In this document: positions 43,968 through 52,800 of the stretch, piece after piece
Layout: every line of letters begins with the position of its first letter
Position numbering within the stretch: position 1 is the first letter of the stretch
From: Alishewanella longhuensis
Lineage (GTDB): Bacteria > Pseudomonadota > Gammaproteobacteria > Enterobacterales > Alteromonadaceae
Assembly: GCF_014653435.1 (NCBI RefSeq)
Contig: NZ_BNAO01000001.1
Location: 124,001 to 188,000, forward strand
Direction: 5' to 3'
Length of the DNA: 64,000 nt
Notes under the pieces: model-generated
The model's input: the letters and a program-made list of their open reading frames with translations, nothing else
The model's database searches: none
What the model was told of the DNA's origin: nothing
Made by a program: the position numbers and the translations under genes

Positions 43968-44730
43968 GGTCATTATTATTGAGGATGAGCCGCTGGCGCG
44001 CAGTAAGTTAAAGCGCTTATTAATGGACTTATCAGATGAAATCAACATAACGGCAGAATTGAGCAGTGTTGCTGAAGTCAGCGCCTGGTTGGCGCAACCG
44101 AATGAGGTTGATCTGATTTTCTCGGATATTGAGTTAAGCGATGGCAATGTGTTTCAAAGCTACCAACAGCAACCGCCACCTTGCCCGGTGATTTTTATTA
44201 CCGCCTATGACGATTTTATGCTGAAAGCCTTTGATAACTTTGGTATTGGCTATTTATTAAAACCTTATAGCAGCGACAAGCTGCAGCAAGCCTGGCATAA
44301 GTTTCGTCAGCTGAGTCGCCAGCCTGATACCGAGCCTTTGTTAGTTAACCAGTTACAACAATTATTGCAAACCTTGCCTGCGCCAAAAACCAGCTATACC
44401 AGCCGCCTGGCTATTCGCCAGCAACAGCAGATCTACTTTTTACAGGTAGCGGATATTGTTTATATTCAAGCCGATGGTAGCTTAATTATGGCGTTTGATG
44501 AACAGGGAAAAAGGCATTATTTGCCTTATAACAGCTTACAGGCAGTGGAGGCCGTGCTGGATCCAGAGCGATTCTTTCGGATTAATCGCAGTGAAATGGT
44601 ACAAAGCCAACATATTGTGCGTTTAGAGCGTTATTGCAAAAATACGCTCACGCTGTATTTAGCCAATAATGTGCAGCTAAAAACCAGCCAAAGCCGCACC
44701 GGCGACTTTAATCGCTGGTTAGGCATTTAA
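43960..44730 (+). CDS. LytTR-type response regulator
   Basis: ATG 43960 has AAGGA six bases upstream and overlaps the kinase stop; the protein is 256 aa. The receiver has IIIEDEP and the phosphoacceptor aspartate in LIFSDIELSDG, with the lysine in YLLKPY. The LytTR domain has VADIVYIQADGSLIM and FFRINRSEMVQSQHIV. It ends one base before the stop of the convergent ABC permease gene, which, with the ATPase gene, may be its target. Confidence 0.92.
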   Translation: MFKVIIIEDEPLARSKLKRLLMDLSDEINITAELSSVAEVSAWLAQPNEVDLIFSDIELSDGNVFQSYQQQPPPCPVIFITAYDDFMLKAFDNFGIGYLLKPYSSDKLQQAWHKFRQLSRQPDTEPLLVNQLQQLLQTLPAPKTSYTSRLAIRQQQQIYFLQVADIVYIQADGSLIMAFDEQGKRHYLPYNSLQAVEAVLDPERFFRINRSEMVQSQHIVRLERYCKNTLTLYLANNVQLKTSQSRTGDFNRWLGI

Positions 44731-44731
44731 T

Positions 44732-45835
44732 TTAGAGAAAGTGCTGCAGCAGCCAGCTTAGGCAAGCCAGGATAACGCTAAAGATAAACCAAAGCGGCAC
44801 CAGTTGTGTTGGATGTTTTTTGGCAATAAATAAGCTTGGCAGAAACAGCATGCCAGCTAGCATTAATAGCCCTATTGTGGCCTTTAAATAGAGTAACAGG
44901 CCAAAGGAAATAACGGCCAAGCCCATTGGGGCCAGATATTGCCAATATTGGTGATGTTTGGCAAATTGCTGAAAGAATAGCAGGTAATGTTGGTAAAGCC
45001 GGTTATTGTTTAATTGCATACTACAGCTAATCAGCATCAATACTGCAGCGCAAATAGTGTGTACTGGCACGGCCAGATCCGGACGCTGCCCAAGCGTAAT
45101 TTGCCCTAATAGGGTAACAAGCCCAAGCAGCAGAATACGACTAAGCCACTGCGCGGGTAGCTGCATAATAAGGGTAAGCCACAACGTCAGGCTATTGCGA
45201 ACACCCAGGCCTTTGGGTTTTCTGGCTGCGGGCACTAGCGGCATAACGAACATCGCCAAACTGAGTAACGCCAAGCCATACCAGGCAGAAGGACTGTAAA
45301 ACACCACCGGTAAGGCCAATAGTAAAGCCAGCACACTGCGTTGGGGGCGATATAAAACCAGCACGGCACTTGTTAGCTGCAAGCCTAGAAAGGCTAGCTG
45401 CGGTAGTACGCTTTGCCACTGGCTAAAATTGGCATTCGCTACAATCAGCATGTGTAACCAAAATATCGGCAAACAACAGCTAAGTAGTAACAGCTCGGCT
45501 AACTTATGGCTGACGGCGGAATAGGGTAAAGATTGCCAAAATAAACCATAGCGCGGTTGTAAAATGGCGGTTTGGCAAAGCCAAACCAGCAAGCTTTGCA
45601 TGGCTAACAAACACCAACAGACCAGCAGCCATTGCGTAACACTGAGTTTGGGATTGTACAGCTGGCCAATCAACAGCAAAATCATAAACACTAGCCCTAA
45701 CGTCGCAGGGCCCAGTAGCACTACCAGCCAAAGTAATAATTGTTGTACTTGTTGCAGCAGTGCTTGCAGTTGCTGTTTCAGGCAGTTTAGCCTTAACCTA
45801 AAGTAAGGGTAAAATAAGGATGCTTGCTTACACAT
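44732..45835 (-). CDS. ABC transporter membrane subunit, uncharacterised
   Basis: ATG 45835 overlaps the ATPase stop by 8 nt; the protein is 367 aa. It has about ten hydrophobic helices and no clear domain I can name, though a DUF6136-type assignment is possible. Its coupling to an ATPase gene identifies it as the membrane part of a transporter. Substrate unknown. Confidence 0.72.
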   Translation of the reverse strand: MCKQASLFYPYFRLRLNCLKQQLQALLQQVQQLLLWLVVLLGPATLGLVFMILLLIGQLYNPKLSVTQWLLVCWCLLAMQSLLVWLCQTAILQPRYGLFWQSLPYSAVSHKLAELLLLSCCLPIFWLHMLIVANANFSQWQSVLPQLAFLGLQLTSAVLVLYRPQRSVLALLLALPVVFYSPSAWYGLALLSLAMFVMPLVPAARKPKGLGVRNSLTLWLTLIMQLPAQWLSRILLLGLVTLLGQITLGQRPDLAVPVHTICAAVLMLISCSMQLNNNRLYQHYLLFFQQFAKHHQYWQYLAPMGLAVISFGLLLYLKATIGLLMLAGMLFLPSLFIAKKHPTQLVPLWFIFSVILACLSWLLQHFL

Positions 45836-46409
45836 GTTGTAACGAGGTAAGCGTAAATTGTTGCTTGGCAAAACGCTCTGGCTCGTTGGTTGCCACTACT
45901 ATATGGCCAGCATACTGGCTAATTAACGCAAATAACGCCGTGCAGGCGGCCGTATCTAACGCAATATTCGGCTCGTCCAACAGCAGTAAATCGGGTTGGC
46001 GCATAAAGGCTAAGATAAGTTGCAGCTTTTTATGATTGCCGGTAGACAGACTAGCAACCGTCTTGCCAAGTTGTGGCGCAAAGGCAAAACGCTCAATCAG
46101 GGCGGCTGGTGTGGCAGTGCACCACATCTTTTGCTGCAAATTAATTAAGTCAGTGGCAGTTAAAAACTCAGGAAAGATAATGCTATCAGAAGCTAGCGCA
46201 ATCTGCTGGCGCGGCAAGCTTAGCGGTGCGCCTTGCCAACTAATTTGCCCTTGATAAGGAATTAACCCGGCAACAGCAGCCAATAAGCTGGATTTACCGC
46301 TACCATTGGCACCAATAATACAGTTACGTGTGCCGGTTAAGCTAAGCGAATAGTTTTGAAAAACGCTAATCTGGCCACGTTGTAAGCAGAGCTGTTGCAG
46401 TGTCAGCAT
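45828..46409 (-). CDS. small ABC transporter ATP-binding protein
   Basis: At 193 aa this is a minimal ATPase domain, similar in size to CcmA. It shows Walker A GANGSGKSS, a degenerate signature SLSTGNHKKLQLI and Walker B LLLLDEPNIALD. The signature starts L-S-T-G rather than L-S-G-G. No Shine-Dalgarno is visible before ATG 46409. A 34-bp near-perfect palindrome lies about 20 bases upstream and may be the operator. Confidence 0.9.
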   Translation of the reverse strand: MLTLQQLCLQRGQISVFQNYSLSLTGTRNCIIGANGSGKSSLLAAVAGLIPYQGQISWQGAPLSLPRQQIALASDSIIFPEFLTATDLINLQQKMWCTATPAALIERFAFAPQLGKTVASLSTGNHKKLQLILAFMRQPDLLLLDEPNIALDTAACTALFALISQYAGHIVVATNEPERFAKQQFTLTSLQHV

Positions 46410-46428
46410 AGGAGATGTTGGTATGAGA

Positions 46429-46462
46429 CTTTAGCGGATTTAACAGGTTAAACCCGCTAAAG
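46429..46462. repeat. 34-bp palindrome with one mismatch
   Basis: Positions 46429-46444 pair with 46447-46462 in 15 of 16 places; only A46438 and C46453 do not match. It lies between the cyclophilin stop and the ABC operon start. It may be a terminator for the cyclophilin transcript (no T-run), an operator for the ABC operon, or both. Confidence 0.65.
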
Positions 46463-46505
46463 AGGTTAGGGCCAAGGTGCTTTCTATCAAGCGCCGTACG
46501 TTAGC

Positions 46506-47303
46506 TTAAAACGCTGCCTTTGCCCACTTTCTGCGTAATAGCGCTAAGGGTAACAGCAGTAACACTAACCAATTTACCGAACCAGAGCTGGAGCCTGAAT
46601 CGGAGCCTTCACCTGGTGCTGGTGGTGTGGTATTGGCAATAGGCGATAAGCCTGCTGCTGTATCAGGGCGGGCGTCAACCACAGTGACACTTTCAACCAT
46701 AACAAAGTTGTCATCAGTAACCACTTTACCAACGTTGGCATCGGCCGTGGTGTAATTACGTAACGGGATACTGGTGGCTGCACCACCCATATTAAAGCGT
46801 TTTAGTTTGGCTATCTCGTCCAGAATTTCTAAACCCTGCGCTGATACCTGGCCAAATACGGTAAAGCCGCCATTTTGTGCATCCAGGCCTGTGGCGCCGG
46901 TATGGTTATCTTTTATGTTAAAAAACCATTGATTAGTAGCGCTGTCAGGTAAGCCGCCGATTTTTGCCATCGCAATAGTGCCTCGGCGATTTGACCACTT
47001 AGGCTCGTTTTTAACTGCAGGTAGTGCTGCTATTGCTTTCAGTGGTAGCTGGCCGGTATAGCTAAAGCCGCCGCCTTGAATGACAAAGTCCGGTTCCAGT
47101 CGATGAATAACACTATTGTGATAGCTTTCCGCCTCAACATATTTTAAAAAGTTGGCTACCGTTTCAGGCGTGGTTTCATCAAATAGATTGACTTCAAAGG
47201 TGCCCAGCGAGGTTTTAAACTCAACGATAGTGGCTTGCACAGAAAGTGATAAGGTAGCGCCCATCATAGCCAGCGCGCATAACAACGATTTTTTTGTTTT
47301 CAT
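46506..47303 (-). CDS. exported cyclophilin-type peptidyl-prolyl isomerase with GlyGly-CTERM-like tail
   Basis: I take ATG 47303 (265 aa), which starts the signal peptide directly. The cyclophilin domain (about 24-205) keeps FHRLEPDFVIQGGG-like HRLEPDFVIQGGG, TIAMAKIGGLPDSATNQWFF and GFTVFGQV. The C-terminus has a Pro/Gly/Ser-rich linker, a GSSSGSVNW transition, a hydrophobic helix LVLLLLPLALL and a basic end RRKWAK. This is the tripartite pattern of GlyGly-CTERM substrates cleaved by rhombosortase. It would be a periplasmic or surface foldase. Confidence 0.88.
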   Translation of the reverse strand: MKTKKSLLCALAMMGATLSLSVQATIVEFKTSLGTFEVNLFDETTPETVANFLKYVEAESYHNSVIHRLEPDFVIQGGGFSYTGQLPLKAIAALPAVKNEPKWSNRRGTIAMAKIGGLPDSATNQWFFNIKDNHTGATGLDAQNGGFTVFGQVSAQGLEILDEIAKLKRFNMGGAATSIPLRNYTTADANVGKVVTDDNFVMVESVTVVDARPDTAAGLSPIANTTPPAPGEGSDSGSSSGSVNWLVLLLLPLALLRRKWAKAAF

Positions 47304-47628
47304 TCCAGGTTCCATCTTACATCTAATCCGCTTAGGGTAAGCGACGACAAATAACGCCTCTACCATACTTGTTTCCCCACAATATTGCCAATGAAAAGCG
47401 CTGTAGCTGCACTATTGTGGGATTTCTACAGCTTAAGTCTGTAGGGCGCGCCTTACCAAAATTGATAAGATTACCCAGTTTGGGCTTAGTTCAAATAGCA
47501 GCTTAGAAAATGTAACCTGATACGCTGTGCTTGCGAAACCTTTCAATCAAATATGGCAACGTTCGCTTAATAGTGTGAGAATTCTGGCGTTGCATAAGCA
47601 TATTTCCAACATTTACCTGGAGCTTATT
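47304..47628. other. divergent intergenic region with interleaved inverted repeats
   Basis: No gene is seen in these 325 bases. Two perfect inverted repeats are interleaved: 47376-47384 with 47413-47421, and 47400-47406 with 47426-47432. Only one can form as a plain hairpin, or both together as a pseudoknot. The region should contain the promoters of the cyclophilin and kinase genes, but I see no strong hexamer pair. Confidence 0.4.
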
Positions 47629-48465
47629 ATGGTACTTAGCCCACAAACCACGCAGGATTTGCAGCGCCTGAACTTGTGCGCAAGCAATATGGAGGCTTAT
47701 CAGCAGCTTTTGCTTAGGTTAAGTGCCGATATCTCGCAACTACCGCTACCGGCCATTATTGGCATTAGTGGTGCTCAGGGCACGGGTAAAAGTACCCTTG
47801 CTCAACTGTTAGTCACTGAGCTAACCAGTCGGGGGCTCTGCTGTGCTGCGGTATCGTTGGATGATTATTACTTAGCTGCAGCTGAGCGGCAGCAGCTTGC
47901 TGCCAAGATACATCCGTTGTTTTCGCAGCGCGGTGTGCCCGGCACCCATGATATCCAACGCGCTATTGCCGATGCCCAGCAGGTATTAGCTGGGCTGGCT
48001 GTTGCTTTGCCGGTATTTGATAAAGCCCTGGATGATCGTCTTGCCGATCAGCCCAAACAACGATTACAGCTGCTTATTGTAGAGGGCTGGTGTTTAGGCT
48101 TAAGTGCGCAAAGCGAAGCGGAACTGATCTCGCCTGTAAATAGCTTAGAGGCAGAAGAGGATGCCGCAGGGCTCTGGCGGCATTATGTTAATCAGCAATT
48201 AGCTGGCGGTTATCAGCAGTATTTTGCCTTTCTAAGCCCTCTTATTTGGCTAAAAGCGCCCAGTTGGGACAGTATTTGCCAGTGGCGCGCCAGGCAGGAA
48301 CAGCAGTTATGGCAGCAGCGCGGCCAAGGTATGAGTAGAACGCAGTTGGCGCGTTTTATGTTGCCCTTTCAACGTTTAACCGCGGCGAGCTGGCAACAGT
48401 TACCGGAGCGTGCGAGCTATACTATTGCGCTTAATGACCAGCAGAAGCCACTGTTAGTCGATTAA
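47629..48465 (+). CDS. P-loop kinase, D-glycerate 3-kinase-like
   Basis: ATG 47629 has GGAG six bases upstream, giving 278 aa; a TTG 34 codons earlier has no support. The protein has Walker A GISGAQGTGKST, SLDDYYL after strand two, HPLFSQRGVPGTHD, and VEGWCLG as the Walker B-like region. These segments match the plant-type glycerate 3-kinase / uridine-kinase-like family, which phosphorylates D-glycerate to 3-phosphoglycerate. Substrate assignment rests on family resemblance; neighbours do not help. Confidence 0.85.
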   Translation: MVLSPQTTQDLQRLNLCASNMEAYQQLLLRLSADISQLPLPAIIGISGAQGTGKSTLAQLLVTELTSRGLCCAAVSLDDYYLAAAERQQLAAKIHPLFSQRGVPGTHDIQRAIADAQQVLAGLAVALPVFDKALDDRLADQPKQRLQLLIVEGWCLGLSAQSEAELISPVNSLEAEEDAAGLWRHYVNQQLAGGYQQYFAFLSPLIWLKAPSWDSICQWRARQEQQLWQQRGQGMSRTQLARFMLPFQRLTAASWQQLPERASYTIALNDQQKPLLVD

Positions 48466-48473
48466 GCGGCGTG

Positions 48474-48881
48474 TTAGTTACCGCCTAACAATTGCAAAAT
48501 AGGTTGCTGTTGCTGCCCAAAATAAATTTGCAGCGAACGTTGCTCGCGGCCACTCAGGCGTAGTTCAAACGCTTGTGGCAGTATACGGCTGCAATCTCCC
48601 AGTATTGCTACGATATGCTCCTGATTAAAAATCCGCTGGCCATTAGCGCCATTACGTATGGTGATCAGTGCTACCCGATCACCATTATTCGCTGCCATTA
48701 GCGCATAATTTTCCAAAATCAAATCACCACGTTTCGGGGTGATATGTTTATCCTGTTCACAATTAAGATCTACGCCTTTAAAAGGCGTGGGCGTGAAATG
48801 CAATACGCTATCCACATCTGTCATTGCGAATACGGGTAAAGAGGCAAGGGTAAGCAGGGCACAGCATAGTAATTTAGTCAT
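48474..48881 (-). CDS. small exported protein of unknown function
   Basis: The 135-aa product has a signal peptide (about 1-19, ending PVFA) and a small soluble domain with two cysteines (LNCEQD and GDCSRI) that could pair. No known family is recognised. It is convergent with the glycerate-kinase-like gene and divergent from the signal peptidase-like gene. Confidence 0.7.
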   Translation of the reverse strand: MTKLLCCALLTLASLPVFAMTDVDSVLHFTPTPFKGVDLNCEQDKHITPKRGDLILENYALMAANNGDRVALITIRNGANGQRIFNQEHIVAILGDCSRILPQAFELRLSGREQRSLQIYFGQQQQPILQLLGGN

Positions 48882-48954
48882 ATTTGCGCTTGTTATGGTT
48901 GTTACAATTCGCTTACATTACCGTCTTGTAGCGAATTTGCCAAGGGATTGTTAG

Positions 48955-49674
48955 ATGCGGTTATTGGGTTTTGTTTTACTGGGGTATGCCTGTTACTTTT
49001 TGGCGCTGATCGTGTTTGATCTTGTGGCAGCGCCACGGGCTTTTATAATTTGGTTATGGATAGGGCTTGGGTTAATCCCTGTTACGGTGATTATCAGCTT
49101 TATTAAGCACAATCTGCGGCAAGCAATAGGCTATTTGCTCTTAGGCCCACTTTTATTGTTTATCTTTGTACGCATTATGCCTGGTTATGAATTCTCAGGC
49201 TCTGAGGGCGCTTCCAATTTCCCAACCATCCAGCCAGGAGACTTGGTTGTGGCTAGGGTTGCTAAAAATGCGCTAACAAGAGGTGAGATGGTTAGTTTTG
49301 ATACTTGGCAGCCTACTGCCTATGATTTTATACGTAAGCGTGTGCATGGCATACCCGGCGATAGTATTTTAGTCTGTGACGGCGTAACCTACGTTAATAA
49401 CTATCATTTTTCACTAGAAAACAATTGGCAGCCCGTTGCGTTTGATCCTGCTAAACGATGCAACAGCCAGCGCAGCCGTTATTTACTGGGTGAAAATGAG
49501 TTCTTTGTGTTAGGCGATAATCAGCGTAATAGCTGGGACTCCAGAAACTTCGGCCCTATCCTGCGACAGCAAATAAGGCATACCGCACTATATACTATTC
49601 ATGAGGATAGTCATGCATGGGGTTCACCTAATGTAACATTTTTAACGCGTAGTTTTGTTATGCCAGAGCATTAA
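48955..49674 (+). CDS. type I signal peptidase-like protein (S26)
   Basis: AAGGGATTGTTAG precedes the ATG; the protein is 239 aa. Three membrane helices occupy the first ~72 residues. The S26 domain follows: the catalytic serine would be Ser87 in ASNFPT (the usual motif is S-G/x-S-M-x-P-T), the general base Lys128 in RKRVHGIPGD, and the box E equivalent GDNQRNSWDSRNFG. The additional helices, the altered serine box and the small size set it apart from housekeeping LepB; it may process a special set of exported proteins. Confidence 0.85.
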   Translation: MRLLGFVLLGYACYFLALIVFDLVAAPRAFIIWLWIGLGLIPVTVIISFIKHNLRQAIGYLLLGPLLLFIFVRIMPGYEFSGSEGASNFPTIQPGDLVVARVAKNALTRGEMVSFDTWQPTAYDFIRKRVHGIPGDSILVCDGVTYVNNYHFSLENNWQPVAFDPAKRCNSQRSRYLLGENEFFVLGDNQRNSWDSRNFGPILRQQIRHTALYTIHEDSHAWGSPNVTFLTRSFVMPEH

Positions 49675-49949
49675 ACGAGTGAGCGTCGATATTGTAAAAG
49701 CAGTAGAAAATTTTCTTTTTTAATAAGCAATCTAGGTTTTTATGAGCAGCATCCGTTAAATTACCAGCCCGGTCTTTCACTATGAATTTAAGCACTAAAC
49801 AAACAGACTCGGCCCCTTCTATTGAGTTTATGCTTGATGTCATTTTAGCAACTCTTTTAAGTGCAACAACGGTAAACAACTGATCTTGTATTGTCGTGTG
49901 CCATTCGCGCTAGAATAGCCGCTAATTGCTATTTACTTGCCTAGTTAAC

Positions 49950-51053
49950 ATGTTGCAGCTACGCCGGGTATTATCCCGCCTTTCCGAAGATTATTTACTA
50001 CTAGCGTTATTGTTACTGCTGCCGCTTTTATTATGGTTTAGCCCTACAACACCAGCTAGCCTGCTAGCGCTGGTTGATTGGCAGACTGTGTGCGCGCTGG
50101 CTGGGTTAATGTTACTGAGCCGGGCGCTGGAAGATAGTGGCTATTTAGCCCGTTTTGCTGCCTGGTTGCTGGCGCGTTGTCATGCTGAGCGCGATCTGGC
50201 AGCACTGTTATTGCTGTTTGCAGCCTTATTGGCCGCTATTGTTACTAATGATGTCGCCTTATTTAGCTTAATCCCTATTACGCTGAGTATTGGCCGCCTT
50301 ACCGGGGTAGCCGTCGGGCGTTTAATTATCTTTCTGGCGCTGGCGGTTAATGCCGGCTCGGCGCTTACGCCCATTGGCAACCCGCAAAATCTGCTGCTAT
50401 GGCAAGCTTCTGGCTATAGTTTTTGGCAATTTACCCTAATGATGGCGCCACTGGCGTTAAGCTTATTACTACTTATCTTGCTGCTAAGTTATTGGGCCTT
50501 CGCAAAGACGAAACTAACTTTGGCGGTGCCACACCAAAACAGTGCCGACAGCCGGCAATTATTTGGCTGGTCTTTAGCTGGCTATCCGTTGTTTATTCTG
50601 GCCATGGAGTACCAATTAGCACCTTATGCGGCAGCGGTAGTGCTAGCAGCGTATTTAGTCTTCAAGCGCAGCGTGGTTAGCGGTATCGATTGGCTCTTGC
50701 TACTGGTCTTTAGCCTAATGTTTATCGATCTCGGTTTATTGGCACAGTTGCCACTAATGCAGCAGTTTGCGATAACCCTTATTGAACTGCCAGCAGGCAG
50801 TTACACCGGCGCAGCGCTTTTATCACAGCTTATTTCTAATGTGCCGGCTGCTATATTTCTACAGCACTTTACCGATGATTGGCGCGCCTTAAGTTGGGGC
50901 GTCAGTGTCGGCGGTTTTGGCCTGGCTATAGGTTCTCTAGCCAACCTGATCGCATTACGGCTTAGCAAACAACCCGGTTTATGGCGAGAATTTCATTATT
51001 GGTCGCTGCCGGTTTTTGTTGTTAGTTTTGGCGCTGGGTTGTTAATTTTGTGA
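49950..51053 (+). CDS. ArsB/NhaD-like ion transporter family protein
   Basis: The 367-aa protein has about ten helices and the ion-transporter superfamily motifs IVTNDVALFSLIPIT and NAGSALTPIGNPQNLLLW, as in ArsB, citrate and SLC13-type transporters. It could move an anion or act as a sodium/proton antiporter. The ATG at 49950 has a weak ribosome binding site; a TTG at 49926 is an alternative. It appears to be a single-gene unit. Confidence 0.85.
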   Translation: MLQLRRVLSRLSEDYLLLALLLLLPLLLWFSPTTPASLLALVDWQTVCALAGLMLLSRALEDSGYLARFAAWLLARCHAERDLAALLLLFAALLAAIVTNDVALFSLIPITLSIGRLTGVAVGRLIIFLALAVNAGSALTPIGNPQNLLLWQASGYSFWQFTLMMAPLALSLLLLILLLSYWAFAKTKLTLAVPHQNSADSRQLFGWSLAGYPLFILAMEYQLAPYAAAVVLAAYLVFKRSVVSGIDWLLLLVFSLMFIDLGLLAQLPLMQQFAITLIELPAGSYTGAALLSQLISNVPAAIFLQHFTDDWRALSWGVSVGGFGLAIGSLANLIALRLSKQPGLWREFHYWSLPVFVVSFGAGLLIL

Positions 51054-51222
51054 ATTTTTGTTGAACTTGTGTGGTTGCTAAGGTCAAATAGCCCGGCTGG
51101 TCGTATGTCAGTTTTATTACTTTAGTGCTGCGGCTGCCCCCCGCTAACAACCGCGTGCGCAGGTGTTTAACTGCAAACATCATGCTACAGGTAGATATTG
51201 CTATTTTTAATAAGGATTTTAA

Positions 51223-52044
51223 ATGAAACTCACCCTAGCTATAGGTTCACTATTAGCCTTGAGTACCAGCACTCTGGCAGCAGAGACCTTTTCTTCTGAG
51301 CTATCGTTTAGCCGCTTTGATTCAAAGACAAGAATTATTTACGATGGCTTCAGCAATTCCAGTTTTTCCAGTAATAATCTGGGATACCGTTTATATTTAA
51401 CCGAGAGTAATGCCGGCGCGCAGCTGCCCTATGCCGCCAGCAAACAGTTTGGTCGCCGTAGCTCGGTGGCAATGAACTATATGCGTTCTGAATCTAAAGT
51501 TTCGCTTGGGAATATAAACGAATCTATAGATTTCAATGCTTGGCAACTCGGTGGTATTTATCAAGCTACGGAACATGATTGGTATTTCTCGCTAGATTAC
51601 TTAAATTTAAATGCCTTCCCTAGCCACAAAATCAAAAGCAGCCTGGGCTACTATTTTCAACCTAACTGGTTGGTAAAATTGGATGTTCAACAAGAAAAAG
51701 CAGGTCATTTAGGTAATTATTGGCACTATGGCATTAGCACTGAGAAAATCTGGGCTTTTGAGTCGGGGAGTTTTTTAAGTTTAAGTGCGGCTTATCTTAA
51801 TCATGAAAAGATTCGCGGTGATGGTTTTGCTTTAGCCTTAGATTATTATTTTAATAAGGCATTTTCGGTCGGTGCTTTTATCAGTGACGATATCCCGGAA
51901 AATTACATAATTTATACCAATCGCGCTGGTTTGCGTAGCAGTTGGTTTGTTACCCCACAATTAAAACTGCACGCCAGTATAGGTTTAGAAGACGTCTCTG
52001 ATTCTGAGTATGCCTGGGATTTTGGCATTAGCTGGCGCTTTTAA
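51223..52044 (+). CDS. probable outer-membrane beta-barrel protein
   Basis: The 273-aa protein has a signal peptide (1-20, ending TLAAE), then alternating polar/hydrophobic strands rich in Tyr, Trp and Ser, and ends in phenylalanine (ISWRF), the hallmark of BAM-inserted barrels. I do not recognise a specific porin family. AAGGATTTTAA precedes the start. Expression seems independent. Confidence 0.75.
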   Translation: MKLTLAIGSLLALSTSTLAAETFSSELSFSRFDSKTRIIYDGFSNSSFSSNNLGYRLYLTESNAGAQLPYAASKQFGRRSSVAMNYMRSESKVSLGNINESIDFNAWQLGGIYQATEHDWYFSLDYLNLNAFPSHKIKSSLGYYFQPNWLVKLDVQQEKAGHLGNYWHYGISTEKIWAFESGSFLSLSAAYLNHEKIRGDGFALALDYYFNKAFSVGAFISDDIPENYIIYTNRAGLRSSWFVTPQLKLHASIGLEDVSDSEYAWDFGISWRF

Positions 52045-52150
52045 GCGACATCTATACCAAGGTATGGGTTTGCTTTCATCGTCTAACCCGAGCGTGTTGT
52101 TAGCTCTAAGGTTAAGCAAGTTACTTTAGGCCAGTGTTGCCTTGTTGATC

Positions 52151-52172
52151 GCTGCCGGTATTCGCCGGCAGC
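52151..52172. terminator. hairpin between convergent barrel and membrane-protein genes
   Basis: GCTGCCGG (52151-52158) pairs perfectly with CCGGCAGC (52165-52172) across a 6-nt loop. It lies between convergent stops at 52044 and 52207. The T-run is weak. Confidence 0.55.
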
Positions 52173-52206
52173 TTAAAACTGCGATAGTTACTGCTTTATT
52201 ATTGAG

Positions 52207-52800
52207 TTATTCGTTCTGCCGAAAGTCAGCGACGAGTTTGCTAAGATGCTGCAGCTCTGTGGTTTTTTGCTGTACTTTACGTTGTAACCAGTAAATACCC
52301 AGCACCGAGAGTGGTGATATCACTAAAGCATAAATCAGCAGTAAGTTTGTCGCTATGCTACCTGCTTGCCACCAATTACCCAGCCAGAGTAAGGCGCTAA
52401 ATAAGATCAGTGCAGCAAAAGAAAACTGATTATACCGATAGTATTTTAAACTGAGCTTACAACTGCGCAGACGAAATTGTAGTAAGCCATTGCTGCTCCA
52501 GTTGTCATAAGCAACTATTGGCTTATGCACTTGCCAGCTAACATAGAGGGTGCTTATCGCCCCTATAAGCAAAAAGCTCGCGGTAAGGTAACGCAGCCAA
52601 CCTTGCATATCCTGCAGAAATAGATAAGCCGCTATAATCATTACCAAAGCGCCTAGCAATTCGCCATACATAATAAAGCGTTGCTGCTGTTGTCGCTGGC
52701 TAGCCCGGGTTAAATCCTCAGCGCTTGGAACCTGTTCGTTCGGTGTAGTTTGTTGTTGCCAGCTTTTGGTTAGCGCAGCAAAATCAAAGTTATCTGCCAT
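52207..52800 (-). CDS. membrane protein paired with ECF sigma factor, possible anti-sigma
   Basis: The 197-aa protein has a ~55-residue cytosolic N-terminal part, two pairs of membrane helices (about 58-100 and 130-175) and a charged C-terminus. It overlaps the ECF sigma factor gene by 11 nt. By position it could be the anti-sigma partner, but I see no zinc-anti-sigma H-x3-C-x2-C motif. It may instead be a membrane regulator of another type. Confidence 0.6.
   Translation of the reverse strand: MADNFDFAALTKSWQQQTTPNEQVPSAEDLTRASQRQQQQRFIMYGELLGALVMIIAAYLFLQDMQGWLRYLTASFLLIGAISTLYVSWQVHKPIVAYDNWSSNGLLQFRLRSCKLSLKYYRYNQFSFAALILFSALLWLGNWWQAGSIATNLLLIYALVISPLSVLGIYWLQRKVQQKTTELQHLSKLVADFRQNE

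Noticed and set aside
49658-49879. 73-codon reading frame on the minus strand
   Set aside because: It starts with TTG or a weak ATG, lacks a ribosome binding site, overlaps the end of the S26 gene and matches no family. AT-rich intergenic sequence explains it.
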